A stretch of 64,000 nt of DNA from Odontesthes bonariensis (Eukaryota > Chordata > Actinopteri > Atheriniformes > Atherinopsidae): contig NC_134519.1 of NCBI RefSeq assembly GCF_027942865.1, forward strand, positions 18,175,248-18,239,247, written 5' to 3'. Below the pieces are notes generated by a model. It saw only the letters and a list, made by a program, of their open reading frames with translations, was not told the origin of the DNA and did no database searches. Shown here in pieces: positions 43,655 through 55,399 of this stretch. Each line of letters starts with the position of its first letter. The first letter of the stretch is position 1. Position numbers and translations under genes: made by a program.

Positions 43655-43732
43655 GACTGTGTTTGGTTTTGTCTGGACTGATTCCTGTAAACAGCTCTTG
43701 CTAATAGTTCTCTACTTTTGGACAAACGAGAG

Positions 43733-45583
43733 ATGGAACTGGAACTTGTCCTCCTGCTTGCTGTCACAACCGGTAAGTTCACATTAAACCCTTAATATTT
43801 TTTTTTGTAGGCGACCACCAAAAATGAATGTGGAGCAAGCTGATGACCTTGATTTAGGAGAAATCTGTTTATACTTTGGGGACCCTTTAACAGTTCCACA
43901 GCTTAATAGTCTCACACTGTGTTTAAGTGTCTGGATGTGGTGTGCCCAGTTACCAACCCAGCACCAACCGTGTGGTGAATGGGGAGGAAGCCCTTCCTCA
44001 CAGCTGGCCATGGCAGGTGAGTCGGTGCAAAAACTAGTTTGTACATCTTCATATTTCAATAGAATAAATGGTTGTTCCATAATGTAATGTGGACTAAATA
44101 CTGTAGATGATTGATACGATTTTGTTTTAGCTACTGCAAATTACCTGAAAGGATGCTTCTCAACAAAATGTGCATCATTCTTAACATGTCTGATTATTAC
44201 AAAATTCCTTTTTGTCATACGCTTTAGGTTTCTTTGGAGTCTTTCCTCCCCACTTGTGGTGGAACACTTATTGCTCCTGACTGGGTTTTGACTGCTGCAC
44301 ATTGCATCACGTCAGTAAAAGTTTCATTGTGGCTTTTGTATCTCAAATATCAGCTGTTGTTTTAAAAGTGAAAATGGTACTTGAAGTATCTGAATTAATA
44401 TAAGGATCACATACAATTCCCAGAGTGAACCAGAAACCAGGGAACCGATCTGAACCTTTCTTATATGATGTAAATGACATCTAACTTTTAAACGAACAGA
44501 CTCTAGGTTCTGCTTCCCCTCTCAGATTCCACACATACCGAGTGGTTCTTGCTGAGCATGACATGAACAAAGAAGAGGGACCCGAACAGTCCATCATGGT
44601 GGCAAAAATGTTCATCCATCCAAAATGGAATGACAACTGTGCATCTTGTGGGTAAGTTGTGCGTGTGAGTCTTTTATTTGATATAAAGAATGTAAACCCT
44701 TAAAAAAAAGAGCAGCTAAACAAACAATTTTTGCATATCTTAAACAAGCATGTAGAAAAGAACACTTTATAAAGTTGAAAAGACTCAAAACATAATGGTG
44801 TTGTTCTGTTACATAGGAACGATATCGCCCTGCTTAAACTGGAGAAGAGTGCTGTTTTCAATGACAAGGTTCAGCCTGCTTGCCTGCCACAGCATGGTGC
44901 TACTCTCACCCACAACCAGCCCTGTTACATCACAGGCTGGGGACGTCTCTATTGTAAGAGCTGCCCCTACTCCGTTAATGTGGGGTCTCGTGTCATTGTG
45001 GAAATCAACATGGAATTTTTGAGACAACCTAGAGATGCATCAAATGATATAATGATAAGAAAGTCATTTTCTCTGTAGCTGGTGGTCCACGGGCAGCTAC
45101 ACTACAGCAGGCGTTGCTTCCTGTGGTCGGTCATAGTGTCTGCAGTCAAAGCGACTGGTGGGGCAGCTCAGCTAAGACAACCATGGTCTGTGCAGGAGGA
45201 GAAAGCAAGTCAGCATGCCACGTGAGAAACAACCTCAGACCTTCATGGTTCGTTTTTGTAAAACAAACTGATCATGTTGTTCAATGCTCCAGTTTCTTTC
45301 TACCCAAAACTTACAGGGTGACTCTGGAGGTCCCTTGAACTGCCAGGGCCAAGATGGCAGATGGTACGTCGAAGGAATTACTAGTTTTGTGGATGGACGT
45401 GGGTGCAACACCCCAAAAAAGCCCACAGTCTTTACCCGAGTAGCCTCTTTCATTCCCTGGATCAGTGAGGTGAGGAAGGTGGCTTAGAACCTGCAATCAG
45501 TCAGTTTACACACAGGAGGCTCTTTGTGAAGTGTTCAAATTTCATCTTGTCCTATTTCCTTGCAGACAATGGCCCAGAACTGA
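43733..45583 (+). CDS. Chymotrypsin-like elastase family member 3 type serine protease precursor
   Basis: Eight exons: 43733-43772, 43928-44016, 44228-44310, 44526-44651, 44817-44953, 45079-45221, 45317-45469 and 45566-45583, for 262 residues. A hydrophobic signal peptide ([14 protein letters not shown]) precedes a propeptide beginning CGVPSY and the activation site NRVVNGEE. The catalytic triad is present: His in TAAHC, Asp in NDIALLK, Ser in GDSGGPL. The extra cysteine pair in NCASCGND marks the CELA3 (proteinase E) branch. By chymotrypsin numbering Ser189, Val216 and Thr226 line the pocket, which suggests elastase-like preference for small aliphatic residues. It would be a secreted pancreatic zymogen activated by trypsin. 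The loop before TCGG is about five residues shorter than in mammalian CELA3. CTRC-like words ([13 protein letters not shown]) also occur. The symbol is left open among cela3/ela3l-type paralogues. Confidence 0.93.
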
Positions 45584-45615
45584 AGAAGTTTTCATAAATG
45601 GTGAAGCGAATGGAC

Positions 45616-45621
45616 AATAAA
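45616..45621 (+). terminator. Polyadenylation signal of the elastase gene
   Basis: AATAAA 33 bp after the stop codon, the short 3' UTR typical of pancreatic protease mRNAs. A minus-strand ATTAAA at 45741-45746 is a possible wrnip1 signal, which would place the two 3' ends tail to tail. Confidence 0.7.
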
Positions 45622-46035
45622 CGGTATAACAACATGCATTACATTTGACTTGTATTTTTAAATATGTGCATACAAAAGGAAATTAGTGGTATACTTCAAA
45701 TACAAAAACATTTTTATCGAATAGGAAAAATGTCATTTTTTTTAATATGAACAGATTTAACATTGTAAACAGACAGAGTAATATAATGGAAATAAAAAGG
45801 CATTAGATGACTGTGTCTGTATGTAAGCAGGAAATGAATATGAACAGAAGAAACCTAAAACTGATCATTATATCGAAGCCAACCTGACTGATCTGAATAT
45901 AAATAGATGAGACGATGGTTTTTTTGCCTTTGTAAATGATCACATTATGAGAGCACATGCTAAACGTTTGAGTGACTTTGATCTTATGTAGCTATTACTT
46001 TGAGCTTGATGACCAGCAGAGTAAATTGAAAACAC

Positions 46036-49000
46036 TCATGGGCCTGAGGGCATCCAGGTGAAAAAGTCGACTCCCTGCAGCTCCTCCGGTAAGTACTCCT
46101 GCTCTACGGGACCCCTGATGGCCGGGTTGTATTGGTAGTCTTTACCGTAGCCCAGCTGTTTCATCAACCTGGTGGGAGCATTGCGGAGGTGCAATGGGAC
46201 AGGAGGCAGGGGGCCTTTGTGGTTTCTAAGACAAGCCTTTACATTGGCATAAGCCTTGTAGATCTCGACAGACTTGGGGGCTCGAGCCAGGTAGACGACG
46301 CACTGAGCCAGGATTACCTGACGCAGAGAAAGAAAAACAACTTTTGTAAGAATGACCTAATATTACAAAAAAGCCCCTCATTGGTTAGATCAGCCTACCT
46401 CACATTCAGGCATCCCAATTAAATGACAGGCTTGGAAAGCGGACACAGCCTGAGGGAGGGCAGAGGGGTCTGCCATACCTGAAAAGAAACAAGAGATGAC
46501 ATATCCATTCACGCTGGATTATAGAAAACATTTGCTTTTCACTAAATACTCTCTGTGCATTTCAGTCCTGTGGGCATCGTCTTCCTTCTTTTCTTTTTCT
46601 TTTTTTACAAGCACCATTTTCCCTTACAGCGATGGTGTAAAATAAGTATACCCACTTATTTTTTCAGACTGTAGTTAAGGCAAGAAGTGGTTATGCTCAT
46701 TGGATGGGTCGGTCAGGTTGGGGCACTAATTTCATACTGGCACTTAGTTCTCGAGCAGCAGAGGTCATGTGACAATGTGCAAATACTACTGGTTTATTTC
46801 TAACAAAATATATCAGAACCTTCTTAAATATCCCTTTTGTATAACATATTTATAACACACAGGGGTACTTTATTGTTGTTGGAAAGGGTTATGGGAAAAA
46901 ATTTCACCACCACTGCCTAACAGTTTTCATATCGAACAGTAAGAAACTCGCAATAAGGAAATGGTCAAACAGAAGAGGTTTTTCAGTTAATCAGAACATT
47001 GATTTGGGAATGGGGTCACAACCAAATTAACCATTAAGATTTGCTCACTCGTTGACCAGGCCAACTTTTAGAAGCCATGCAAGCTGCTAACAACACATCA
47101 TAGTGTATTGTGAAAGATACTGGAAAGAGATATTAGACAGCACTATGTGTGCAGCTGATATAATGACACTCAAACTGACATTAGTACTAAAAAAAAGTTT
47201 ATTACTTGAGCTATCCTTACTTTTTATGCACAGGGCAGCCATGTCAGATTTTCAGAGTTGGGGCTGGTGAGATTCCCTTGACATTCTAAGTCGGGAATCC
47301 AACTTTGGGGGACATACCAACTTGACTTTTTGATTATATGTAGGAAAACACAATACAGCAAAAACTACCATTTTTCCATTAAATCATTTGCTCACACATC
47401 AAAACGGTACAATGAAAGCGACTGTTTTATTCCCCAAATAAAATAACTAGTGTGACTGAACACAGGACAATACACACACTAGCATAAGCACAATCTACAG
47501 AAGATCTATCGTTTATAAAGGTCCCAGTTCAGAGAAAACAAAGGCTCAAATTAAGCAACAACACTAGGGAGTCAACAATGGTTACAACTATATAAGGCTA
47601 CACATGAAATCAATACATTTGCTCTAAAAAAAACAAAAAAAAAAAACAAAAAAAAAAAAAAAACCTCTAAACTGGACGACAACAGTTTAAAAATGAATTC
47701 AAATCATTTTTATAATAAAATCTGAGATGATGAAATACTTCATATTTCACGTACCCACATCCTCACTGGCAAAGCGGACCAGTCTGCGGGCCACATAGAG
47801 TGGATCCTCACCACCCTCCAGCATGCGGCCCAGCCAGTAGAGAGAGGCATTCTCATGGGAGCCTCTCATTGACTTATGCAACGCTGAAATGCAGTTGTAA
47901 TGCTCTTCACCTTTGAGTAAAACACACACACAAGCACACACACACGTATTATCACATGTAGTAAGGGACGGAGATCATCATACGGTATACAGCCTAACCC
48001 TATGCCAAGTTCTAAGAGACCGTATCTGTAAAGGTCATAAGTAAAGCTGAGGAGCGGTTTCATCACCCAGTGAAGTAGGGAACAGTACATCTCAATCTTT
48101 TGGGACAGCTGAGTGTTGTGTAATAGGTTAGAGTTGAGGACTAGTAAGTCTTATGAGGGAGTTATCCATGGATACTCAGCAAAAAAGGGGTAGATGACTG
48201 GAGCAGCTAAAACTACAGTGAGCACGTGTTAAATACTCCATCTATTAATAATCTATTAATAAACACGATGCTGATAGAAGCTGTTGTGACTCAGAGAACA
48301 AAGCAACATGGAATCTCTGCATTAGTTAGCTGCCACAGCTGTGAGCTCACCAAATTACATCTATCTATAGCTTTATGAATACACAGTACTACAGTCAGTT
48401 ATACTTTATTTTGAAATGGAAACTAAAGCGCTCATAGATGTGTGCACTGTAGTCATGTGTGTTTAATAAAAAACAAAACACACAACTACAACAGCAACAA
48501 ATATTCATGCATTATTCACCTCTTTGCCTGCTAAATTTCAATTAAATTCAAATAAAAAGCCCCGTGAAGCTCACACAGTTACTGGTAGATTTAGTTAATG
48601 CGTTAAAGCTCAACATATGAGAGTCCACGAAGGAAGAGGGTAAGAATTATTTTTTCACAAACGTTCAACTTAAAAAAGTTTGTCATTTTGAGAAACTGCT
48701 GCACCTGGTAATAAAAACAGAGGGATGCCACAGGGATGCGATTTTCCTCTCAATGGACATTTCTTTCCCCTTCTGATACTGGTAAAATATATCTTTTACA
48801 TTTGAATGAGCATGTTTCCCCCCCCCCCCCCCCCCCGCCCTCATTTTTATTCATTCATTAAAAAAAAACACAGGTACACCTCCAAAATATTGTTATTAAA
48901 GCATTTCTCATTGCCAGTTGTACTGAGTTTATTTGGAGTGTGCTGAGGGCTGTGAGCATACACACAGAACTAAAGTTACCGCCAGGAGCTTCTACTTCCT

Positions 49001-52000
49001 CCCAGGGGAGAACCCTGTAGGCATGTCCCACACTGAAGACATGCTTGCATACAAGCTGCATCACTATGTGGACAATGCGTTTACCAGGCTGGTAACAATT
49101 TTGCTCTCATGATCTGCTGGTCAAGCTGAAATACGTCTCACCACACAAGCAATCAGTGCAACTCTGGTGAGAATATTCCCTGCAAATGCGCTAAAGCTGC
49201 AGAGAAAAATCTGGACATGTTGATTTCTGCACGAAATGCATTTGAGTGCTGTTTGATACCACCCATTTCATTACTGAGAGTATCATTGTTTCAGACCTAC
49301 AAAGAGCAGCTGCTAACCCTAAATTCAAATTGAAATTCATTTTATTCCATTTACAATATATATAAAAAACTAGAAAGCTGCAAGCAGCTGTATGCGGGAC
49401 CGAGATGTGCGCACGTTGGGGCGCATCTCTGCCCACACACACGATACCCTTTATATACGTACGAGGTCGACAGGGTGGACGTGTGTGCCAAGTTTCATGA
49501 CTTTGCGATGATGATAAGGCTTTGAAATCACAAACGCCATCACACGATTTTCACCGCCTGGCCACGCCCACACCGTTCAGAGTTTGGAAAAGTTTCTCCA
49601 TGATTTTTTCCCGCAATGTCTTAAGAGTAACCTGGACAAGTTTGAAGCTTGTAGCTTGTAAATCTGTAGGAGGAGTTCGATCAAATGCGAGGTGTGGGGA
49701 AAAAAAGACATTTCCAACCACCAGCAGGTGGCGCTATAGGTGGATGCCACTATGATAATATGTACGCGTGCAGGCTGGGTCCAGCATTCACCGTATGAGG
49801 CCGATTTCAGACCAGAGCGTGGCGTGGCGGCAGCGAAACGACGGCAGTCTTACGCCGGTTATCAGGCGGTGTGTTCAACTTGGCTTTTCACACCGGACAG
49901 TCCGCGGCCGCGGTAGTTCTGCTCCAGCCCTGTCTGCATTCCCCATTCATTTCAACGGGACACCGCCGGCCGCCGCCGGCCGCTGCCGTCCAAATTCCGC
50001 TCGAGTTCTATTTTCCAAAAGCAGCGCGGGACGGAGGCGTCTCCGCGCCGCTACCGCCCGACTACCGCCGCGTCGGTGTGCAAGGACAGATCTGTTTCCA
50101 TGTATTTTCACCTCCGCCGGTGAAAATCGCTTCCGTTCCGCCACGCTTTGCCGCCCTGGTCTGAAATGGGCCTAAAGTTTGGGACAGATTGGATAATGTA
50201 TGTGGGAGCTATAAGCGACTTCATTTTTTGTGGCGAGTGATGGCGAGTCATCGAACTTTGAGAAGTCGCCACGCCCACACTCTTTAAGTTTTGAAAAAGT
50301 TGCCCAATGATTTCCCCCCCCCCATGTCTTAAGAGTAACCTGGCCAAGTTTGAAGTCTGTAGCATTAAATCTGTAGGACAAATTCGATCATATGCAAGGC
50401 GTGGAATCGGGCAAAAATGGCACAAAAACTCACTTTCCATCCAAAATGGCCGCCTTCCTGTGGACGTGGAACCATGGCGGCATGGGACTTTTTTGTGCGT
50501 CTGGGCATGATGAATGAGTGTACCGAATTGTCGTCCCACGCGAAACTAAGCCCAATGCGGGGAACATTTTTAAGCATCGTAGGGGGCGCTATAGAGTCAA
50601 TGAACGACTCCCAAAAATATAAAGTTTTGATTGTTTCATGTCGTCACCTGGCGCTTGCAAAATTTCATGAGTTTTTGAGTACCTTTTGCAAAGAATCGGA
50701 AAGAAAGAATAATCCTTACAGATACAATAGGGTCCTTGCAGTTTCACTGCTCGGTCCCTAAAAACAACTCTTTGCACTTCTCTAATAGTAGACTGGAGAT
50801 GACTGAAAATAAGTTTCAGCTAACGATTACAGCAGCAGGCAAAAACAGTCCTCTTACACAAGCAAGATAAGCACATCTGAGCTTACCAGCTTTATCATAG
50901 AGAATGTGGGACCTCTGAAGACCCTCCTTGATGTGCTCCTCTGTCACCACTATCTCCGGAGGAGAACCGTCTTGTGCTGACAGGTTTAGTCGTGTTGAGT
51001 TCATCTGAGCCTGAACAGCCAGCTGGAGACTGTTAAGTCCTGTTCTTGCATCACCATCACAGAGGTAGGCTATGGTGTCCAAAGCCTTTTGTTCAATGTA
51101 TATATTTGGCCTAAAAACAATAATATACATCAGTTATAGAGTAGGACTGGGCGATTAATCGAGTTTTACGATTTCTTGAGATGTTTTATGAAATCGAGAA
51201 AGATTTTGACATATCGAATTTCTCGAGTTAATGCTGTAGAACCTAAATGAACAAGATTTCGCCACTCTGATTTTCCTTCTGTGCTGTGGAGCTGTCCGCC
51301 CCGCCTCCCCTCCCCTTGCGTGTAAGCGGCGTGCGTATGTTGTTATTAACTCCTTCAACATGGCGGCGCCCGCAGAAGAAGCCGACGCGACAGAATTTTT
51401 ACCAAAGAAAAGGACAAACGGCTCAATTATATGGCGTTATTTCGGATTTAGAGCCTCTGATGAAGAGCAGAAGGAGGTATTCTGCAGAGAATGCAAGAAA
51501 CTGGTGCCGTCAAAATCATCAAGCACCACGAATCTCTTCAACCATTTGCAGTACCGTCACAAACTCTTATACGAAGAGTGTACAAGGCTGCGGTTCGCGG
51601 GAAAAACAAACACCACCACCACATCTAAGAAGACACAACAAAAAACGCTCCAAACATCTTTAACCCTATGAAAAAACAAGTGCAAGGTGGGCCAGCATTA
51701 CGGAGTCCATTGCCTTTCATATCGCAAAAGACATGATGCCCATAGCGGTTGTTGAGCAATCGGGCTTCATACGTTTTTTTAAGGAAAAGGAAGGCAATGT
51801 GTATTATTTATTTTTTTATTTACTATATAACTGTCTACCCTCAGATTTTATGTGTATAATTAGAATAAGGCAATATATTTCTTCCTTGGTTTGATAATGT
51901 TAAAAATGGTGCACAAGCACTTACTTGTTACTAGTACCTACCTCTAGGCACTTGGCTGCCTACCTGTTTGCACTTCAATAAAAATTTTTTTGCTGAATTT

Positions 52001-55000
52001 GGTGCGATTTTTTTATTTGTATTATTATTATTTTTTTCCTGCATAGATATCGAGATATCGTATATCGAGATATAGCAAACACTAATCGAGATTATTGTTT
52101 TTCTGAAAATCGCCCAGCCCTATTATAGAGTAGCAGTTAAAAATGATTCTTAAACAGTGTATATGCTATTGTAAACGCAAATACTATTATGCAGTTTTCC
52201 TCTGATTTGACTATCCTGCTAATGTATGTATGATGGAGTGGCAACGTTTAAAGCAAGTTGATCTATTGAATGTAAATGTGACATTTGTCTGGAATGTGTT
52301 GAAACAATGACAACATTTTTTTTTTTTCTAGAGTTGTTCAGAAGAGAGCAGAAGAGAAAAAGTTGTTTCCAGGTGTTTGTCTGATACTCGGAACCAAACC
52401 TGCTCGTCCGGTGTGGAGTTTGGGTTACTCTGATTTATGGCCAAAAATTAGCAGACTAAGCCTTTAACTTCAATATGTGCTGAAGGCCACAACTCACAGG
52501 GCTCGAGTCCACATAGTGCTGGCAGCGTGCTCGGAAAAAGCGCTCTGACGCAGAAGCACTTTTTATTTCTATGATGACAATTTCACGACAACACACCTCC
52601 GCTTTGACTGCTGCGGCATTACATAGCCTACTCGTTTTCCTTGTTTTATTTTAAGCCTCTGACCCCGGATACGTTATCTAAAAAAGATTTCACCAGGAGC
52701 GGCAAACAGTGGATACTTGCCCTCATACTGACAGCTGAATTGGTCTAACACTGTGATGCAGGGAGAGTTCAATCTGTCTGAGACATCAATATACAGAAAA
52801 CCAAAGTCTTGTGTAGGAGCCACTATTAGAAAAAGCCCAATTCTGGGCCGATTTCAGGTTTATTAAGGACCATTTTAAAGTTTCTTTCAAATGGTTTGTG
52901 GTGGAAGAGCACAACAAATGAGCCTTACTTTGCTCTGACATGTTTGACTGATATGTAACAGCCTCCGGCTCAGAATACATAAACACAGCAAGAACAAGGT
53001 TATTTTCCATTTTTCCTGGTTGCCTGGGTGACAGTTTCTGCCCATACGATTGGTTGCCTGAGTAAAAGTGGCCATGGCAACTGAAAAGTTCAGAGATTTA
53101 CACAAAAAAAAAAACAAGGTGAAGCACACGGTGCAGTGCTTTTTCTCGAGGTGACGGCGTGCGCTCGATTCAATTAAAACTATTAAAAAAAGGTCATGAG
53201 GACACCGACCTATACGCAAAACATTTTCCAAAGGATTTTGGAGTAATGTGTGACACTTCAGTCAAGGTGTACAGGTAAGCACTCACTCGTGTTCATCATC
53301 TTGGTCTCGATCTTTCGATTTTGCTGGACTCTGCCGTTGAACTGTGATGCCAAGTGCTGCCACGGCCCGGTTCAGGATCGAGCCCATCGCCTCCACAGAC
53401 AGTTTCTCTAGAACCAGCACCCGGCACCTGCTCAGCAGGGCAGCGTTCACCTGGAAGGACGGGTTTTCAGTGGTGGCTCCGATCAGAGTAACTGTCCCAC
53501 ACTCCACGTGGGGAAGAAAGGTGTCCTGCAGACGCACACACGGAGTGAAAACAGACATTTAGGTTACGAAACTGATCGATTATCAGAAATCACTGCCTAG
53601 TGCCCCAACACTGGAGATGAAATCACAAAATACAATCACTTTATTAACAAAATGAGCATTTTTAAGCTTTCAACATCATTAAATAAGGATTTGGACCGAT
53701 GCTTTCTATCATCTTCTCAGGGAATTTACAGTTACACAACACAGGAAAACTCAGAATCCTAAAATAGTTTATGGAAGCCACGGCTTTCAAGGTAAAAAGA
53801 TGAGGAAAAGCAAGCAAATCTGGTAATTCAATAGATAAAAGTGGCTAAATGTCATCGTTTGATTGGCATAATTATTAAAAAATATGAGACCTTAGTGTAA
53901 ATTCTTGTGACTAATACAAGTTATTATCAGTGATTTAAGTGCCACAGGTAATATACCACAAGCTTGACCATCTGTAGTGTAAAATACACAAATTGTGTCC
54001 TCATGTCTTTGTATCTGAAGTAAACGTCACAAACTTTGATCTGAGCACATCTTTCGGGGCACAATACTCCACCTGCTGGGATTTGTTGAAACGGTGAATT
54101 TCATCGATGAACAGGATGGTCTTCCTTTGACATAGCCTGAGCTCATTCTGCGCCTGCTTGATGACCTCTCGGACGTCGCTGGTGGACGCACTGGTGGCCG
54201 ACAGCTTCACAAAGCGAGCTGTTCCTTTCTTTTTACTGGTGCTGGCAATTATGTGGGCTAGAGTTGTCTGAAAGGAAACAAATCACAAGTAGAAAAGCGT
54301 GGGACGCAAAAAACGGTCATGTAGAGCAATGAGCGTTATTCTGAGAGCCATGTAGATCTTCTGGCTTTTAGTCTTTATAGCCAACTTAAAAAAAATAAAT
54401 AACCAGTGATCGCTGTGAGACCGGTGACAGAAGGAATTTAAGAGGCATCTAAGAGTCATGAAATGCTGTACAAAGATGTTATTATTATAATAATGATTAT
54501 CATTGTTTTTTGTACTAGTTAGACAATTAAATATTAATGTATATTTAGCTTCAGCAATTGAGTATTAGGGTTAAAAGAACATCGTCTATCCCACTTTGTG
54601 ACAACTTGCATAGGACTGCATCATAGATCTAACAGCAGGATAATGTGACCTGCGCACCTTTCCGCATCCTGGTGGACCCCAGAGGATCAAAGATGGTATC
54701 TCCTGAGACTCCAGAAGCGACCTAATGAGTGTTTGCTCGCCTACAACTTTACTTTGACCAAAGTATTCCTCCAGTGTGTTTGGTCTCAGTACCTCCGCCA
54801 GAGGCTTGCTTAATGTGAGCGATATTCGAGGCGAGAAATCATTTGTTGTCTTCAAAGTGTTTCCGTTTGACACAGATGCAGGTTGTTGGCAGTCTGTGGA
54901 TTCAAACTCCTCGGAGGTCTCTTTCAGTGCACGTTTCACCCCCTTTCTGTGAGCACTGACGGGGCTTTGTTTACTCGTAGACACACCACTTGGATCACTT

Positions 55001-55311
55001 TGAACGGGAAGTTTACCCTTGTTGGTCTGAAACAGGGAGAAAACAGGTGAAGGCTGCGTCCCTGCCATGGAGGAGGAGGAGGAAGAAGAGGAAGAGGAGG
55101 AGGAGGAGGACACAGATTTGTTTTCAGGTTCCGCACTAATGCGAGACTTTTTCACAGGAGGTCCGCTCTCTGTTGTGGACGGGCTGCTGTCTGTAACACC
55201 TCTCAGCAGACATACGTCGAGGTGTCCGTTGATTGTCACAGGTGTGAAGTCTTTAAAACATATTGGACATTGGACGGAGTCCGGCGCTGGTGGTGACATC
55301 TCGGTCGCCAT
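46036..55311 (-). CDS. wrnip1: ATPase WRNIP1 (Werner helicase-interacting protein 1)
   Basis: Seven exons in transcript order: 55311-54658, 54267-54073, 53525-53287, 51110-50887, 47910-47755, 46478-46399 and 46317-46036, for 609 residues (human 665). The N-terminus holds a UBZ ubiquitin-binding zinc finger (CPICFKDF to HLDVC, residues 17-35), then a Ser-rich linker with a homopolymeric serine run. The AAA+ ATPase module has Walker A GPPGCGKTT (lysine 218, exon junction right after it), Walker B FIDEIH, sensor 1 GATTENPSF, and DGDARTGLN. The C-terminal MgsA/RarA-type tetramerisation region ends [15 protein letters not shown]1 binds ubiquitinated factors at stalled replication forks, works with WRN and DNA polymerase delta, and is the vertebrate counterpart of yeast Mgs1 and bacterial RarA. 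Introns 3 and 4 carry transposons. Confidence 0.96.
48818..48836 (+). repeat. Run of about 19 C in wrnip1 intron 4
   Basis: A near-pure cytosine tract followed by GCCC. In the wrnip1 transcript it is oligo(G). Confidence 0.8.
49369..50761. repeat. Composite interspersed repeat in wrnip1 intron 4 with two diverged internal units
   Basis: Two related units carry the same ordered words: GCCACGCCCACAC, then ATGTCTTAAGAGTAACCTGG, CAAGTTTGAAG, AATCTGTAGGA and TTCGATCA (about 49,562-49,690 and 50,272-50,395). Each is followed by a GGCGCTATAG word (49,730 and 50,585). The outer ends share GGGACCGAG or its complement. No protein frame runs through it. This is a repeat seen widely in fish DNA, but I cannot name the family. 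Confidence 0.65.
49798..50173. mobile_element. CpG-rich TIR element (MITE-like) nested in the composite repeat
   Basis: The left end reads AGGCCGATTTCAGACCAGAG and the right end, in reverse complement, AGGCCCATTTCAGACCAGGG. Further similarity continues inward for about 45 bp (CGTGGCGG and GAAGCGA-like words). The 376-bp element has no coding frame and is much richer in CpG than its flanks. It separates the two units of the surrounding repeat. I could not see a clean target-site duplication, so the superfamily is open. Confidence 0.7.
51142..52122 (+). mobile_element. Non-autonomous hAT element with BED-finger relic, in wrnip1 intron 3
   Basis: The termini are TAGGACTGGGCG and CGCCCAGCCCTA, near-perfect inverted repeats. 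They are flanked by identical 8-bp duplications TTATAGAG at 51134-51141 and 52123-52130, the target-site length of the hAT superfamily. The element is 981 bp and contains a truncated transposase start followed by a frame-shifted fragment, so it depends on an intact relative for movement. The perfect duplications point to a fairly recent insertion. Confidence 0.92.
51360..51671 (+). pseudogene. Truncated hAT/ZBED transposase N-terminus
   Basis: The frame begins [20 protein letters not shown] and holds a BED zinc finger ([20 protein letters not shown] then NHLQYRH). It stops at 51,671. The continuation in another frame, around 51,690-51,800, still resembles hAT transposase ([20 protein letters not shown]). 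The catalytic region is absent. Confidence 0.85.
52131..53286. other. Rest of wrnip1 intron 3
   Basis: Between the hAT element and wrnip1 exon 3 I see no exon, RNA gene or named repeat. The open frames are short and featureless. Confidence 0.5.
55067..55110 (-). repeat. wrnip1: In-frame trinucleotide repeat encoding the WRNIP1 poly-serine tract
   Basis: GAG/GAA/GGA triplets on the plus strand read as TCC/TCT serine codons in wrnip1 exon 1, giving about 14 consecutive serines just before MAGTQPS. The mixture of codons means it is an impure repeat. Confidence 0.85.
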
Positions 55312-55399
55312 GTTGATTCCCGCGAAATGTCAGTTTGACCCTAAATCACGTGACCAAAAACATGGCTTTGATATAAACTTTTAGAAAGTTGTTTTTCTG

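Larger units (their letters stand above)
42132..43732. other. Divergent intergenic region between dhx30 and the elastase gene
   Basis: The dhx30 promoter should lie just above 42,131. The rest is AT-rich. It contains a CR1/L2-like repeat tail near 43,147-43,235 and, closer to the elastase gene, a PTF1-like bipartite site at 43,627-43,654. No exon is supported. Confidence 0.5.

Noticed and set aside
45470-45487. Read-through end of elastase exon 7 giving VRKVA and a stop
   Set aside because: A clear donor at 45,470 and an acceptor at 45,565 give the expected family ending; the read-through form would only be intron retention.
49768-50175. 135-codon GC-rich plus-strand frame
   Set aside because: It coincides with the CpG-rich inverted-repeat element; open frames are expected by chance at that composition.
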